Shown here one piece after another: positions 44,322 through 52,855 of a DNA stretch of 59,264 bases. Position numbers and translations under genes: made by a program. The notes beneath the pieces were generated by a model, which ran no database searches, was not told where the DNA came from, and was given only the letters and a program-made list of their open reading frames with translations. Every line of letters begins with the position of its first letter. Position 1 is the stretch's first letter. The DNA is from Paenibacillus doosanensis (GTDB taxonomy: Bacteria; Bacillota; Bacilli; Paenibacillales; NBRC-103111): assembly GCF_025060755.1 (NCBI RefSeq), contig NZ_JANYUY010000050.1, positions 1-59,264 on the forward strand. Reading direction: 5' to 3'.

Positions 44322-44367
44322 AAAGAAGCCGCGAGAAGAGCTCCCTCTTTTCGCAGGCTTCTTTTTA
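44322..44367 (+). terminator. Riboswitch-controlled terminator 2
   Basis: AAGAAGCC and an inner AGAG pair with CTCT and GGCTTCTT (outer stem 44322-44330 with 44356-44362), followed by T residues. It ends 40 bases before the first coding region. Confidence 0.88.
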
Positions 44368-44406
44368 TATGTCTGCCTTCTCTTGAGAGAATAGGAGGAG
44401 AAAAAG

Positions 44407-44805
44407 ATGATTGCCGCGCAAGAGTTCATACTCGTATCGGCGCCTAATAAAACCGGCGAAAGCTTCGTCCGGCTGCTTCTGGCGAAAGGAATCCCGTTTG
44501 CGGCGATCACGAACAGCCGAGCGGAAGCAGGGAGGCTCCGCGAGCTGGGTGTCAAGCATTTTATACGGGTAGACACCTCGGAATGCGAGTCTTGGCTTTT
44601 GCCTGAGCTGCCGATCGGACGGGTGTTCCTGTTCGAAAGCTCGTTAAATCTGTGCTGCCGGCTCATTCAAATATGCCGCACGTGGACTTCCAAAGAGATT
44701 TGCGTCATTACTCATAATATGAATCCGAGGCTGGTGTATCGAGGGCTTGGCGCAGACCATGTCATCCACACTTCAAGCCAAGATGTTTCTTTTTTAATCA
44801 AATAA
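44407..44805 (+). CDS. Rossmann-like protein at the head of the kdp operon
   Basis: A 132-residue soluble protein with AGGAGG eight bases before its ATG. The fold looks like a short NAD(P)-binding or RCK-N/TrkA-N-type Rossmann domain: FILVSAPNKTGESFVRLLLA (beta-loop-helix with a glycine), IPFAAITNSRAEAGRLRELG and KHFIRVDTSECESWL. The canonical GxGxxG loop is altered to a SAPNKTG form, so nucleotide binding is uncertain. It directly follows the c-di-AMP riboswitches and precedes the small kdp membrane peptides, so a role in potassium transport control is a reasonable guess. No named family is recognised. Confidence 0.8.
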   Translation: MIAAQEFILVSAPNKTGESFVRLLLAKGIPFAAITNSRAEAGRLRELGVKHFIRVDTSECESWLLPELPIGRVFLFESSLNLCCRLIQICRTWTSKEICVITHNMNPRLVYRGLGADHVIHTSSQDVSFLIK

Positions 44806-44826
44806 ACAAACGCTGGAGGCGTTCCT

Positions 44827-44937
44827 ATGCTGGATATATGCATGATTGCAATGCTCACGGCTATGTACGGGCTGTTCTATGGCTTTATGACCTGGTGCGG
44901 CCGGGTCGTTGCGGAAACGGGAGGCGATAGCAAATGA
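44827..44937 (+). CDS. 36-residue membrane peptide upstream of KdpF
   Basis: A 36-codon gene with GGAGG (44815-44819) seven bases before ATG 44827. The product has one hydrophobic helix (IAMLTAMYGLFYGFMTW, about residues 7-23), then a Cys-Gly-Arg and a charged tail ending GGDSK. Its stop overlaps the kdpF start (ATGA), showing translational coupling. Similar short one-helix proteins sit before kdpF in other kdp operons, from memory. A role as an accessory subunit or stabiliser of the Kdp complex is inferred. Confidence 0.75.
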   Translation: MLDICMIAMLTAMYGLFYGFMTWCGRVVAETGGDSK

Positions 44938-45011
44938 TATTGGTCGCTGCCGTCACGATGTTCTTGTTCGTGTACTTGGCGTACGCCCTGATTCATCCGG
45001 AAAAATTTTGA
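44934..45011 (+). CDS. kdpF: KdpF subunit of the potassium ATPase
   Basis: A 25-residue hydrophobic peptide, MILVAAVTMFLFVYLAYALI followed by HPEKF. The YALI-x-PE-x-F ending is the hallmark of KdpF, which stabilises the KdpABC complex in the membrane. The ATG overlaps the stop of the 36-residue gene. kdpA follows after a 162-base gap. Confidence 0.88.
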   Translation: MILVAAVTMFLFVYLAYALIHPEKF

Positions 45012-45173
45012 GAGGGAGCGAAAAGCTCTAGAAGCATGGTGAAAAAGCAGACTTCGCTAAGCGAAGGCAATCTGGAGAAGCGTAAGCTGTCGCCTTTGTC
45101 TCCGGATTTCAATCCTTTCAAGGGCTAACCATTCAAGAAATCCGGGGAGAAAAGCTCTTAGGAGGAAAAAAAC
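45012..45173 (+). other. kdpF-kdpA gap with hairpins
   Basis: This spacer is unusually long for the operon. CCGGATTTC (45102-45110) pairs perfectly with GAAATCCGG (45137-45145), and GAGC/GCTC and CTTCGC/GCGAAG form smaller hairpins upstream. A 9-base AAAAGCTCT occurs twice (45021 and 45150). No T-tract follows, so processing or translational control is more likely than termination. Confidence 0.5.
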
Positions 45174-46853
45174 ATGGGAATACTGCAGATCGCAATTGTT
45201 ATCGTCATCCTGATCCTGCTCGTCAAACCGTTGGGAACGTATTTATATTATGTCTTCTCCAATGAAGCGAATCGTACGGACCGCGGGTTCGCCCCGGTAG
45301 AAAAAGCGATCTATGCCGTTACCGGATTGAAAAACCGTTCAGGCATGACTTGGAAGATGTACGGGCTAAGCTTTATTTTGACGAATATTGTTCTGGTAGG
45401 AGCCGGTTACTTGATTCTTAGACTGCAAACTTTGCTGCCGCTCAACCCGAACGGTATCGGCAATATGGAGCAGACACTTGCCTTCAATACCGTCATCAGC
45501 TTCATGACGAACACGAATCTCCAGCATTACAGCGGGGAAACGGGCTTGTCGTACTTTTCGCAAATGGCTGTCATCACGATGATGATGTTTACGTCGGCGG
45601 CGACGGGGCTATGCGTCGCCATTGCGTTCGTGCGGGGCGTGACAAGCAGAGGCGAAAGAATCGGCAACTTTTTCGAAGATTTCGTGAAGGCGCACGTGCG
45701 GGTGTTTTTTCCGCTGGCGCTCATCGTAACGCTGACGCTTGTAGCGCTTCAGGTTCCGCAGACGCTGCAGCCTGCGCTGACGGTGAATACGCTCGAAGGC
45801 GGCGAGCAGCATATAGCGATCGGGCCGATAGCTTCACTTGAGGCGATCAAGCATCTCGGAACGAACGGAGGCGGCTTCTTCGGCGTGAACTCGGCGCATC
45901 CGTTCGAAAATCCGAGCGCTTTAACGAATGTGATTGAAATTTTATCGATGTGGTCGTTATCCGCTGCGCTTCCTTATACGTACGGGCTGTTTGCACGGAA
46001 CCGCAAGCAGGGATGGGTTATTTTTTCGGCGATGATGATTTTGTTTCTGCTGTTTCTGTCGCTGGTATACGCTGCGGAGTCGGCAGGCAATCCGGTTTTG
46101 AACAGACTGGGAATCGACGCGTCCCAAGGCAGCATGGAGGGCAAGGAGGTGCGCTTCGGCATCGCGCAATCGGCATTGTTCACTACGGTTACGACAGCAG
46201 CTACCACAGGCTCGGTCAATAATATGCACGATACGCTGACGCCGCTCGGAGGCATTACGCCGCTGGCGCTTATGATGCTGAATTGCGTCTTTGGCGGTAA
46301 AGGCGTCGGACTGGTGAATATGCTCATGTACGCGATGCTAGCCGTTTTCCTCGCCGGATTGATGGTTGGCCGGACGCCGGAGTTTCTGGGACGCAAGATA
46401 GAACCGCGCGAAATGAAGCTGATCGCTATAGCTATTCTGGCGCATCCGCTCATCATTCTTGCCCCGACGGGCATCGCCTTGGCGGCGGAGCTGGGCAAGG
46501 CGGCGATTTCGAATCCGGGCTTTCACGGGATTACTCAGGTGCTGTACGAATATGCCTCATCGGCCGCCAATAACGGCTCGGGCTTCGAAGGGCTGGGCGA
46601 CAACACGCCGTTCTGGAATATATCCACCGGGATTGTCATGCTGCTGGGCCGGTACATTTCCATGATCGCTTTGTTAGCCGTTGCCGGCTCGTTGGCAAGC
46701 AAGCAATGGGTGCCGGAAACGTTGGGGACGTTCCGTACGGATAACCGGCTCTTCGTAGGCATCCTCGTCGGAACGGTGCTTATTATCGGGGCGCTCACGT
46801 TTTTGCCGGCGATCGTGCTCGGACCTATTGCCGAACAGGTAACGATTCGTTAA
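45174..46853 (+). CDS. kdpA: Potassium-transporting ATPase subunit KdpA
   Basis: A 559-residue channel-like subunit that binds and passes potassium. It has ten or so membrane helices. Selectivity-loop motifs are visible: NTNLQHYSGETGLSYFSQM, GTNGGGFFGVNSAHPFENP, TTAATTGSVNNMHDTLTPLG and NNGSGFEGL. AGGAGG lies nine bases before the ATG. It forms the KdpFABC complex with its neighbours. Confidence 0.98.
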   Translation: MGILQIAIVIVILILLVKPLGTYLYYVFSNEANRTDRGFAPVEKAIYAVTGLKNRSGMTWKMYGLSFILTNIVLVGAGYLILRLQTLLPLNPNGIGNMEQTLAFNTVISFMTNTNLQHYSGETGLSYFSQMAVITMMMFTSAATGLCVAIAFVRGVTSRGERIGNFFEDFVKAHVRVFFPLALIVTLTLVALQVPQTLQPALTVNTLEGGEQHIAIGPIASLEAIKHLGTNGGGFFGVNSAHPFENPSALTNVIEILSMWSLSAALPYTYGLFARNRKQGWVIFSAMMILFLLFLSLVYAAESAGNPVLNRLGIDASQGSMEGKEVRFGIAQSALFTTVTTAATTGSVNNMHDTLTPLGGITPLALMMLNCVFGGKGVGLVNMLMYAMLAVFLAGLMVGRTPEFLGRKIEPREMKLIAIAILAHPLIILAPTGIALAAELGKAAISNPGFHGITQVLYEYASSAANNGSGFEGLGDNTPFWNISTGIVMLLGRYISMIALLAVAGSLASKQWVPETLGTFRTDNRLFVGILVGTVLIIGALTFLPAIVLGPIAEQVTIR

Positions 46854-46874
46854 TGAAGAGAGAGGCGATCAAGC

Positions 46875-48920
46875 ATGAATGAAAATAAAACAAGCGGCGG
46901 CAAGCTGCTCACTTCCGCCGTCGTCGTTCAAGCGGCGAAGGAGAGCTTCCTGAAGCTGAATCCTGTCAAAATGATGAAAAACCCCGTTATGTTCGTCGTG
47001 GAAGCGGGCGCTTTCATCGTGCTGCTGATGACCGTGCTGCCGGGTTACTTCGGAACGGAGAACAGCGTCGGGTTTAACTTTACGGTATTTGTGATCCTAT
47101 TGTTCACGATCCTGTTCGCCAACTTCGCCGAAGCTTTGGCGGAGGGGCGGGGGAAGGCGCAGGCCGACTCGCTAAAAAAAACGAAGCAGGAGATTATGGC
47201 GAACAAGATCGTCCATAACGGAACCGGCATCAAGGTCGTTCCGGCGACCGAACTGCGCAAGGGAGATCTGGTTTCCGTATCGCAAGGCGAGATGATTCCC
47301 GGCGACGGCGAGGTCGTCGAAGGGCTCGCTTCCGTGGATGAATCGGCGATAACCGGCGAATCCGCTCCCGTTATTAAGGAAGCGGGCGGAGATTTCAGCT
47401 CCGTGACCGGGGGGACCCGCGTCGTCAGCGACTCGATCCGGGTGCGTATCGTCAGCGACCCGGGAGAATCGTTCATCGATCGGATGATTTCGCTCGTCGA
47501 AGGCGCCAAGCGCCAAAAAACGCCGAACGAGATCGCGCTGAGCACGCTGCTTACGGTACTGACGCTCATCTTCCTGATCGTCGTCGTAACGCTGGCTCCC
47601 ATCGCCCGCTATTTGGAGATCGATCTGCAAATTCCTGTGCTGATCGCGCTGCTCGTCTGTTTGATTCCGACGACGATCGGAGGTCTTTTATCCGCTATCG
47701 GGATCGCAGGAATGGATCGGGTGACCCGGTTCAACGTGCTGGCGATGTCCGGTAAAGCGGTGGAAGCGGCAGGAGATATCAATACGATGATTTTGGATAA
47801 AACGGGAACGATCACATACGGCAACCGGATGGCGGGCGACATGCTTCCCGTCGGGAATGAATCGCTGCAAGCGGTAGCGCAATGGGCCGCCGTCAGTTCT
47901 TTGAAAGACGAGACGCCGGAAGGACGCTCCGTGCTGGAATGGATGAAAAAGCAGGGCTTGGCCTACGACGCATCCCTGGCCGACGGCGGACAATTTATCG
48001 AGTTCAAGGCTGAAACGCGTATGAGCGGCATCGATTTGTCCGACGGCCGCAAAGTGCGCAAAGGCGCGGTCGATGCGGTGAAGCGGTGGGTGCAGGCGCA
48101 GGGAGGAACGATCCCCGCGGATTTGGACGATAAGGGAAACGTCATCGCGTCGGAAGGCGGGACGCCGCTTGCGGTAGCCGTCGATGACCGGATATACGGT
48201 CTGATTTATCTGAAGGATACGGTGAAGCCCGGGATGAAGGAACGCTTCGAGCAGCTGCGCCGAATGGGGATCAAGACGATCATGTGTACCGGCGACAACC
48301 CGCTCACGGCGGCTACGATAGCGCGGGAAGCGGGCGTGGACGATTTCATAGCGGAGAGCAAGCCGGAGGATAAGATTGCCGTCATCCGCCGGGAACAGGC
48401 CGAAGGGAAGCTGGTGGCGATGACGGGCGACGGAACCAACGACGCTCCGGCGCTGGCGCAGGCCGACGTCGGGCTGGCAATGAACAGCGGCACGATTGCC
48501 GCCAAGGAAGCGGCCAATATGGTCGATCTCGACTCGGACCCGTCGAAGATTATCGAGGTCGTCGCCATTGGCAAGCAGCTGTTGATGACGCGCGGGGCGC
48601 TGACAACGTTCAGCGTAGCCAACGACGCAGCCAAATATTTTGCGATCATCCCGGCGATGTTCACGCTGGCGATTCCGCAGATGGAGGCTTTGAACATTAT
48701 GCATCTCGGTTCGCCCATGTCGGCGATTGTATCGGCGCTTGTATTTAACGCCGTCATCATTCCGCTGCTGATCCCGTTAGCTATGAAGGGCGTAGCTTAC
48801 AAACCGATGAGCGCCGCCAAGCTGCTCGGCAAGAACATGCTTGTGTACGGTCTCGGCGGAGTTATCGTTCCTTTCATCGGAATCAAGCTGATCGATCTGA
48901 TCGTCAATATATGGATTTAG
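46875..48920 (+). CDS. kdpB: Potassium-transporting ATPase subunit KdpB
   Basis: A 681-residue P-type ATPase. The phosphorylation motif is [13 protein letters not shown]; the actuator loop is [12 protein letters not shown]; the hinge is [18 protein letters not shown]. The serine used for inhibitory phosphorylation in E. coli (TGES) is present in the TGES loop. Ribosome site GAGAGGCG precedes ATG 46875. Confidence 0.98.
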   Translation: MNENKTSGGKLLTSAVVVQAAKESFLKLNPVKMMKNPVMFVVEAGAFIVLLMTVLPGYFGTENSVGFNFTVFVILLFTILFANFAEALAEGRGKAQADSLKKTKQEIMANKIVHNGTGIKVVPATELRKGDLVSVSQGEMIPGDGEVVEGLASVDESAITGESAPVIKEAGGDFSSVTGGTRVVSDSIRVRIVSDPGESFIDRMISLVEGAKRQKTPNEIALSTLLTVLTLIFLIVVVTLAPIARYLEIDLQIPVLIALLVCLIPTTIGGLLSAIGIAGMDRVTRFNVLAMSGKAVEAAGDINTMILDKTGTITYGNRMAGDMLPVGNESLQAVAQWAAVSSLKDETPEGRSVLEWMKKQGLAYDASLADGGQFIEFKAETRMSGIDLSDGRKVRKGAVDAVKRWVQAQGGTIPADLDDKGNVIASEGGTPLAVAVDDRIYGLIYLKDTVKPGMKERFEQLRRMGIKTIMCTGDNPLTAATIAREAGVDDFIAESKPEDKIAVIRREQAEGKLVAMTGDGTNDAPALAQADVGLAMNSGTIAAKEAANMVDLDSDPSKIIEVVAIGKQLLMTRGALTTFSVANDAAKYFAIIPAMFTLAIPQMEALNIMHLGSPMSAIVSALVFNAVIIPLLIPLAMKGVAYKPMSAAKLLGKNMLVYGLGGVIVPFIGIKLIDLIVNIWI

Positions 48921-48996
48921 AGAAGCGGATGCGTCCGGGGGAGAGCGGGAGACCTCCCGCCGGATGCCCGCGCTCCAGAGAAAGGAAGGAAAAAGA

Positions 48997-49602
48997 ATGA
49001 ATAAACCGGTATCGTTTGACGTTGAAGGAACCGTATCGCTAGGGGGCATTGTTCGGCTTTGCGCCGTCTTTATCCTGTTATGCGGCATCGTCTATCCGCT
49101 GCTGTGCACCGGGTTGGCTCAAGTGTTGATGCCCGGCAATGCGAACGGAAGCTTACTGAAGAACAGCTCCGGCCAAATCAGCGGCTCCGAGCTCATCGGG
49201 CAGCCATTCACCGATCCGAAGTGGTTTCAAGGCAGAGTATCGAGCATCGAATATAAAGCGGAATCGTCCGGGACGAACAACTACGGCCCGTCCAATCCCG
49301 AGCTGCTCCAACGGACGCAAGCTTCGATCGAGCAGTGGAAGGCGAACAACCCGGATGTGCCGATTAGCCTGCTGCCTATCGATCTGATTACGAACTCCGC
49401 TTCCGGCCTTGATCCCCATATTACGCCGCAGTCGGCCAAGGCACAGGTGCCGCGTATCGGCAAGCTGACCGGCATTTCGCCGGATCGATTGAATGCGCTG
49501 GTGGACGCCCATACGGAAGGGCGCGATCTGGGACTGTTCGGCGAACCTAGAGTCAATGTGCTGAAGCTGAATATGGCCTTGGCCGAGCTGGCGAAGCAAT
49601 AA
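48997..49602 (+). CDS. kdpC: Potassium-transporting ATPase subunit KdpC
   Basis: A 201-residue subunit with one N-terminal membrane helix (IVRLCAVFILLCGIVYPLLC) and a periplasm-side domain carrying LIGQPFTDPKWFQGRVSS, LITNSASGLDPHITPQSAK and GEPRVNVLKLNMAL. ATG 48997 with GGAAGGA is chosen over an earlier in-frame ATG at 48964. It completes the KdpFABC complex. Confidence 0.97.
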   Translation: MNKPVSFDVEGTVSLGGIVRLCAVFILLCGIVYPLLCTGLAQVLMPGNANGSLLKNSSGQISGSELIGQPFTDPKWFQGRVSSIEYKAESSGTNNYGPSNPELLQRTQASIEQWKANNPDVPISLLPIDLITNSASGLDPHITPQSAKAQVPRIGKLTGISPDRLNALVDAHTEGRDLGLFGEPRVNVLKLNMALAELAKQ

Positions 49603-49712
49603 ACAAAATGCGGCGAACGGCGCATCAACCGCGGCGAGATTAGAGACGGAGTGAAGCGCGGCGCCATTCCGGCGTTGTTCATGCAGCGGCCGTCAGCAGT
49701 CAGGAGGCTTTC

Positions 49713-52037
49713 ATGGAAACGTTCAGAGGGAAGACGCCGGAGGACATTTTGTTGTCGATTTCCAAGCTCCACCGCGGCCGGTTAAAAGTATACATCGGGG
49801 CGGTAACCGGCTCGGGGAAGACCTATCATATGCTTCGCGAGGGGCATGCCTTGAAGCAGCGCGGTCTCGATGTGGTTATCTGCGCCGTGTCGACGATGCG
49901 GCGACCGGAGACGGCGGAGCAGATCGGCGATCTGGAGCGGGTTCCAAGCATTCGCTGGCATGAAAACGGCATAGAGAAAAAAGATTTGGACGTGGAGCTG
50001 CTGCTGGAGCGCAATCCCGAAGTCGTCCTCGTCGACGGGCTGGCGCACCGAAACCGGCAGGGAGCCTGCTATCCTACGAGGTTGGACGATATCCGTCAGC
50101 TCCTCCATCGCGGCATCAGCGTCATAACGACGGTTAACGTCTACGAGCTGGAGGACATGAAGGAGCTGGCGAAGCGCCGAACCGGCATCGAGGTGCGGGA
50201 AACCGTTCCTGCCGATACGCTGGAGCTCGCCGATGAGGTCGTGCTGATCGACGTTACCCCGGAGACGATGCTCGCCCGCGCTGCGGAAGGAAGCTGCAAG
50301 CCGCAGGAGGCCGCTCCGTTGTTCAAGCGGGGCAATCTCGCCGTTCTGCGAGAATTGGCATTGCGTCTGGTTGCCGAAGGGGTGGGCGATACGCTGGAGA
50401 AATACCGGCAGGAGACGGGCGCGGCTCGGCCGTCCGGCGCCGCTGAGCGCATCCTGATCTCCGCGCAGTACCATTGGAACGGCTCGATCCATGTGCGCCG
50501 CGGTCAGCAAATCGCCAAGCGGCTGAACGGGGATTTGACGGTCGTCACCTTCGTTCAGGGGAACCGGCCGCCGAGCAAGGAAGCCGCCTCCTTCAAGCGC
50601 TCGATTGTCAAGCTCGTCGAGAAGGTGGGGGGAGATTTCGAGGAGCTGCCGCTCCGCTCGCGCAGAGCGCTGCCCGGCGCCCTCGTCCGTTATGCGATTC
50701 AGCATAATATGACCCGCATCGTTATGGGACATTCCAAGCAAACCCGCTGGCAGGAGCTCTGGAAGGGAGCGGTCGTCCATAGGGTGTTAAAACGGACGAA
50801 GCATATCGACGTGTTCGTCGTCGCCGATCGCGCGGACCATGAGGGGGAGCGGATCTTGCCGGCCAGGCTGAACAAACCGGCGGCCGATCCGTACCGGCGT
50901 CTGAGCCCGCAGGAGATGGAGCGGCGCATCGAACAAATCCGGAGGGGACGATTCAAGGTATATATCGGCGCTGCGCCGGGAGTCGGCAAAACCTACACTA
51001 TGCTGCGGGAAGGCAACGACCTGCTGCGCCGCGGAGCGGATGTTCGCATCGGCCTGCTGGAGACGCACGGAAGGCAGGAAACATTGGCGCAGGTAGGCAA
51101 GCTGGGGACCGTCCCGCGAAAGGTCGTCGATTATCGGGGAACGCGGCTGGAGGAGATGGACACCGAAGCGATCCTGCGGGAGGCCCCGGAGATTGTGCTG
51201 GTCGACGAGCTGGCGCATACGAATGTGCCCGGCAGCAAGCATGCCAAGCGGTATGAGGATGTTATCGACATGTTGAACGCAGGGATTTCCGTCATTTCGA
51301 CTATAAACGTTCAGCATTTGGAAAGCTTGAACGATGCCGTCGAGCAAATTACCGGCATTCGCGTCCGCGAAACGGTGCCCGATCATCTGCTGCGGCTGGC
51401 CGATGAGGTTCAACTGATCGACGTTGCGCCGGGCTCCCTGCAGCAGCGGATGAAGGACGGCAAAATTTATTCGCTTGATAAGGTCGATCAGGCGCTGAAT
51501 CATTTTTTCAAAACCGGCAATTTAATTGCCCTGCGGGAGCTGGCGCTGCGCGAGATCGCCGACGATGTCGACGAACGCTTGGAAGCTTGGGAGCGAAGAA
51601 GCGCTCTAAGGGGACCTTGGCGCCGGGAAGAGGTCATCTTCGTTTGTGTGGGCAGCGCGCCCGCCGCCGAGAGGCTTATCCGCAGAGGTTTCCGTATCGC
51701 GCACAGGCTGAAGGCAACCTGGTATGTCACTTATGTCCAACCTGACGAGATGAACTTATCCTCCGGGCTGTCGGAAAGGCTTCGCACTATGAAGGAGCTG
51801 ACCGAGAGGCTTGGAGGCGTGTTTCGAATCGAAATCGCCGCATGCCGGAAGCGCATCGCGGATGTACTGATCGCCAAAGCGAACGAGTATAGATCAACGC
51901 AGCTTATTATCGGTCAATCGCGACGAACACGATGGCAGGAATTGAGGCACGGCTCTTTGGTCAAGAAGCTGCTCCGTTCTTCGCGTCATATGGATGTGCT
52001 CGTCGTCGCCGATGTTGACCCCAATATACAAGTTTAG
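49713..52037 (+). CDS. KdpD-derived protein with two tandem sensor modules and no kinase
   Basis: A 774-residue soluble protein built of two copies of the KdpD N-terminal unit, each a KdpD P-loop domain plus a universal-stress (USP) domain: about 20-370 and 410-770. P-loops are G29-AVTGSGKT and G419-AAPGVGKT. The second unit keeps LVDELAHTN (D498-E499) and INVQHLESLNDAVEQITG; in the first the same site is LVDGLAHRN (D108-G109), so its acidic partner is lost. No membrane helices, DHp or ATPase domains of a histidine kinase follow, and no kdpE is in the window. In S. aureus the KdpD USP domain binds c-di-AMP. A kinase-independent sensor or regulator of Kdp is inferred. Confidence 0.92.
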   Translation: METFRGKTPEDILLSISKLHRGRLKVYIGAVTGSGKTYHMLREGHALKQRGLDVVICAVSTMRRPETAEQIGDLERVPSIRWHENGIEKKDLDVELLLERNPEVVLVDGLAHRNRQGACYPTRLDDIRQLLHRGISVITTVNVYELEDMKELAKRRTGIEVRETVPADTLELADEVVLIDVTPETMLARAAEGSCKPQEAAPLFKRGNLAVLRELALRLVAEGVGDTLEKYRQETGAARPSGAAERILISAQYHWNGSIHVRRGQQIAKRLNGDLTVVTFVQGNRPPSKEAASFKRSIVKLVEKVGGDFEELPLRSRRALPGALVRYAIQHNMTRIVMGHSKQTRWQELWKGAVVHRVLKRTKHIDVFVVADRADHEGERILPARLNKPAADPYRRLSPQEMERRIEQIRRGRFKVYIGAAPGVGKTYTMLREGNDLLRRGADVRIGLLETHGRQETLAQVGKLGTVPRKVVDYRGTRLEEMDTEAILREAPEIVLVDELAHTNVPGSKHAKRYEDVIDMLNAGISVISTINVQHLESLNDAVEQITGIRVRETVPDHLLRLADEVQLIDVAPGSLQQRMKDGKIYSLDKVDQALNHFFKTGNLIALRELALREIADDVDERLEAWERRSALRGPWRREEVIFVCVGSAPAAERLIRRGFRIAHRLKATWYVTYVQPDEMNLSSGLSERLRTMKELTERLGGVFRIEIAACRKRIADVLIAKANEYRSTQLIIGQSRRTRWQELRHGSLVKKLLRSSRHMDVLVVADVDPNIQV

Positions 52038-52103
52038 TCGAGCAGAGGGTAGATGCAAAGGAGAGAAGAGCACAGCAGTATAGACCTTAAGGGAGAGAAC
52101 GGC

Positions 52104-52277
52104 ATGGATATGTTTATTTTCGTTTTTGTATGTGTATTTATAGCAGGATATTTGTTCATTAATATGTTCGACAACAGCCGCAGATCGGCCAAGGAAGCCG
52201 TCCGCAAAAAGCTTCTATTGTCCTTGTTTCAAGCTGTCGTTATTTCCGGGCTTGTCCAGATCATTTTACATAGTTAG
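52104..52277 (+). CDS. 57-residue two-helix membrane protein, end of kdp operon
   Basis: A small protein with GGGAGAG before ATG 52104. Two hydrophobic segments (MFIFVFVCVFIAGYLFI, residues 3-19, and LLLSLFQAVVISGLVQIIL, about 37-55) flank a basic cytoplasmic stretch (NSRRSAKEAVRKK). It follows the KdpD-like gene by 66 bases in the same direction. Family not recognised; a link to potassium transport is only positional. Confidence 0.65.
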   Translation: MDMFIFVFVCVFIAGYLFINMFDNSRRSAKEAVRKKLLLSLFQAVVISGLVQIILHS

Positions 52278-52404
52278 AAAAATTCCGGCGAGCTCCGGGA
52301 GGCAAGGGATAGGAAGGGTCATGCCGTTGGAAAAAACGAATGACCTTTCCGTTGTCCTGGCTTGTCCGCCTGTCGTCCCATCTCCGTGTCCGGAAAGCTT
52401 CGGA
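52278..52404. other. Convergent gap with a hairpin
   Basis: GGAAgGGTCAT pairs with ATGACCtTTCC (about 52311-52350) between two convergent genes. T-tracts are weak on both sides, so it is at most a poor terminator. Confidence 0.4.
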
Positions 52405-52686
52405 TCATTGCTTGACGAATGTTTTCAAAGGTACAATCGCCAGGTTTAATCCGTCCACCATGCCTTGAAGGTAGACTACCTTCTCGATATCATGGGGGAA
52501 TTTATCGGCTACGTCGGACAGCTTGCGTCTGAATTTGAATTGGGTGCTCTCCAGGTTTGCGATGATTTCGGCAAAATCCGTTACGACTTGCTTACATTCC
52601 GTAAAGTCATGCTCGTCGAACAAATCTTGATTTTTATGAATCAGTTCTTTAATAAAATGTTCCGATTGATCCGGTGTCGTCGCCAT
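52405..52686 (-). CDS. Small soluble protein of unknown function (93 aa)
   Basis: A 93-residue, mostly helical and charged protein on the minus strand, with GAGGGGGTGA just before its ATG. It opens MATTPDQSEHFIKELIHKNQ and contains one Cys. No motif is recognised. It is convergent with the kdp operon and divergent from the Rrf2 gene, whose promoter is 90 bases away. The good ribosome site supports the call. Confidence 0.7.
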   Translation of the reverse strand: MATTPDQSEHFIKELIHKNQDLFDEHDFTECKQVVTDFAEIIANLESTQFKFRRKLSDVADKFPHDIEKVVYLQGMVDGLNLAIVPLKTFVKQ

Positions 52687-52775
52687 CAGCTCACCCCCTC
52701 TATATTACGGTTTGCCGGGAGAGGGATCTCTATACATTATTTCTAACGGATGATGGCAACGGGGCGTCGGCCCTC

Positions 52776-52811
52776 TTGACACAGCTAACTGTAATTAATA
52801 TAATAACAGTA
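52776..52811 (+). promoter_or_regulatory. Consensus promoter and operator of the Rrf2 gene
   Basis: TTGACA (52776-52781), 17 bases, TATAAT (52799-52804): a perfect consensus sigma-A promoter. An inverted repeat with ACTGT (52788-52792) and ACAGT (52806-52810) arms brackets the -10 box, placed where an autoregulating Rrf2 repressor would bind. Confidence 0.8.
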
Positions 52812-52855
52812 AGAAACAAAACACATCGGCACCGAATATGGAGGAGGCAATCGGC

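Noticed and set aside
49713-52037. Complete KdpD sensor kinase
   Set aside because: The second half repeats the sensor module; no membrane helices, H-box or N/G boxes are present.
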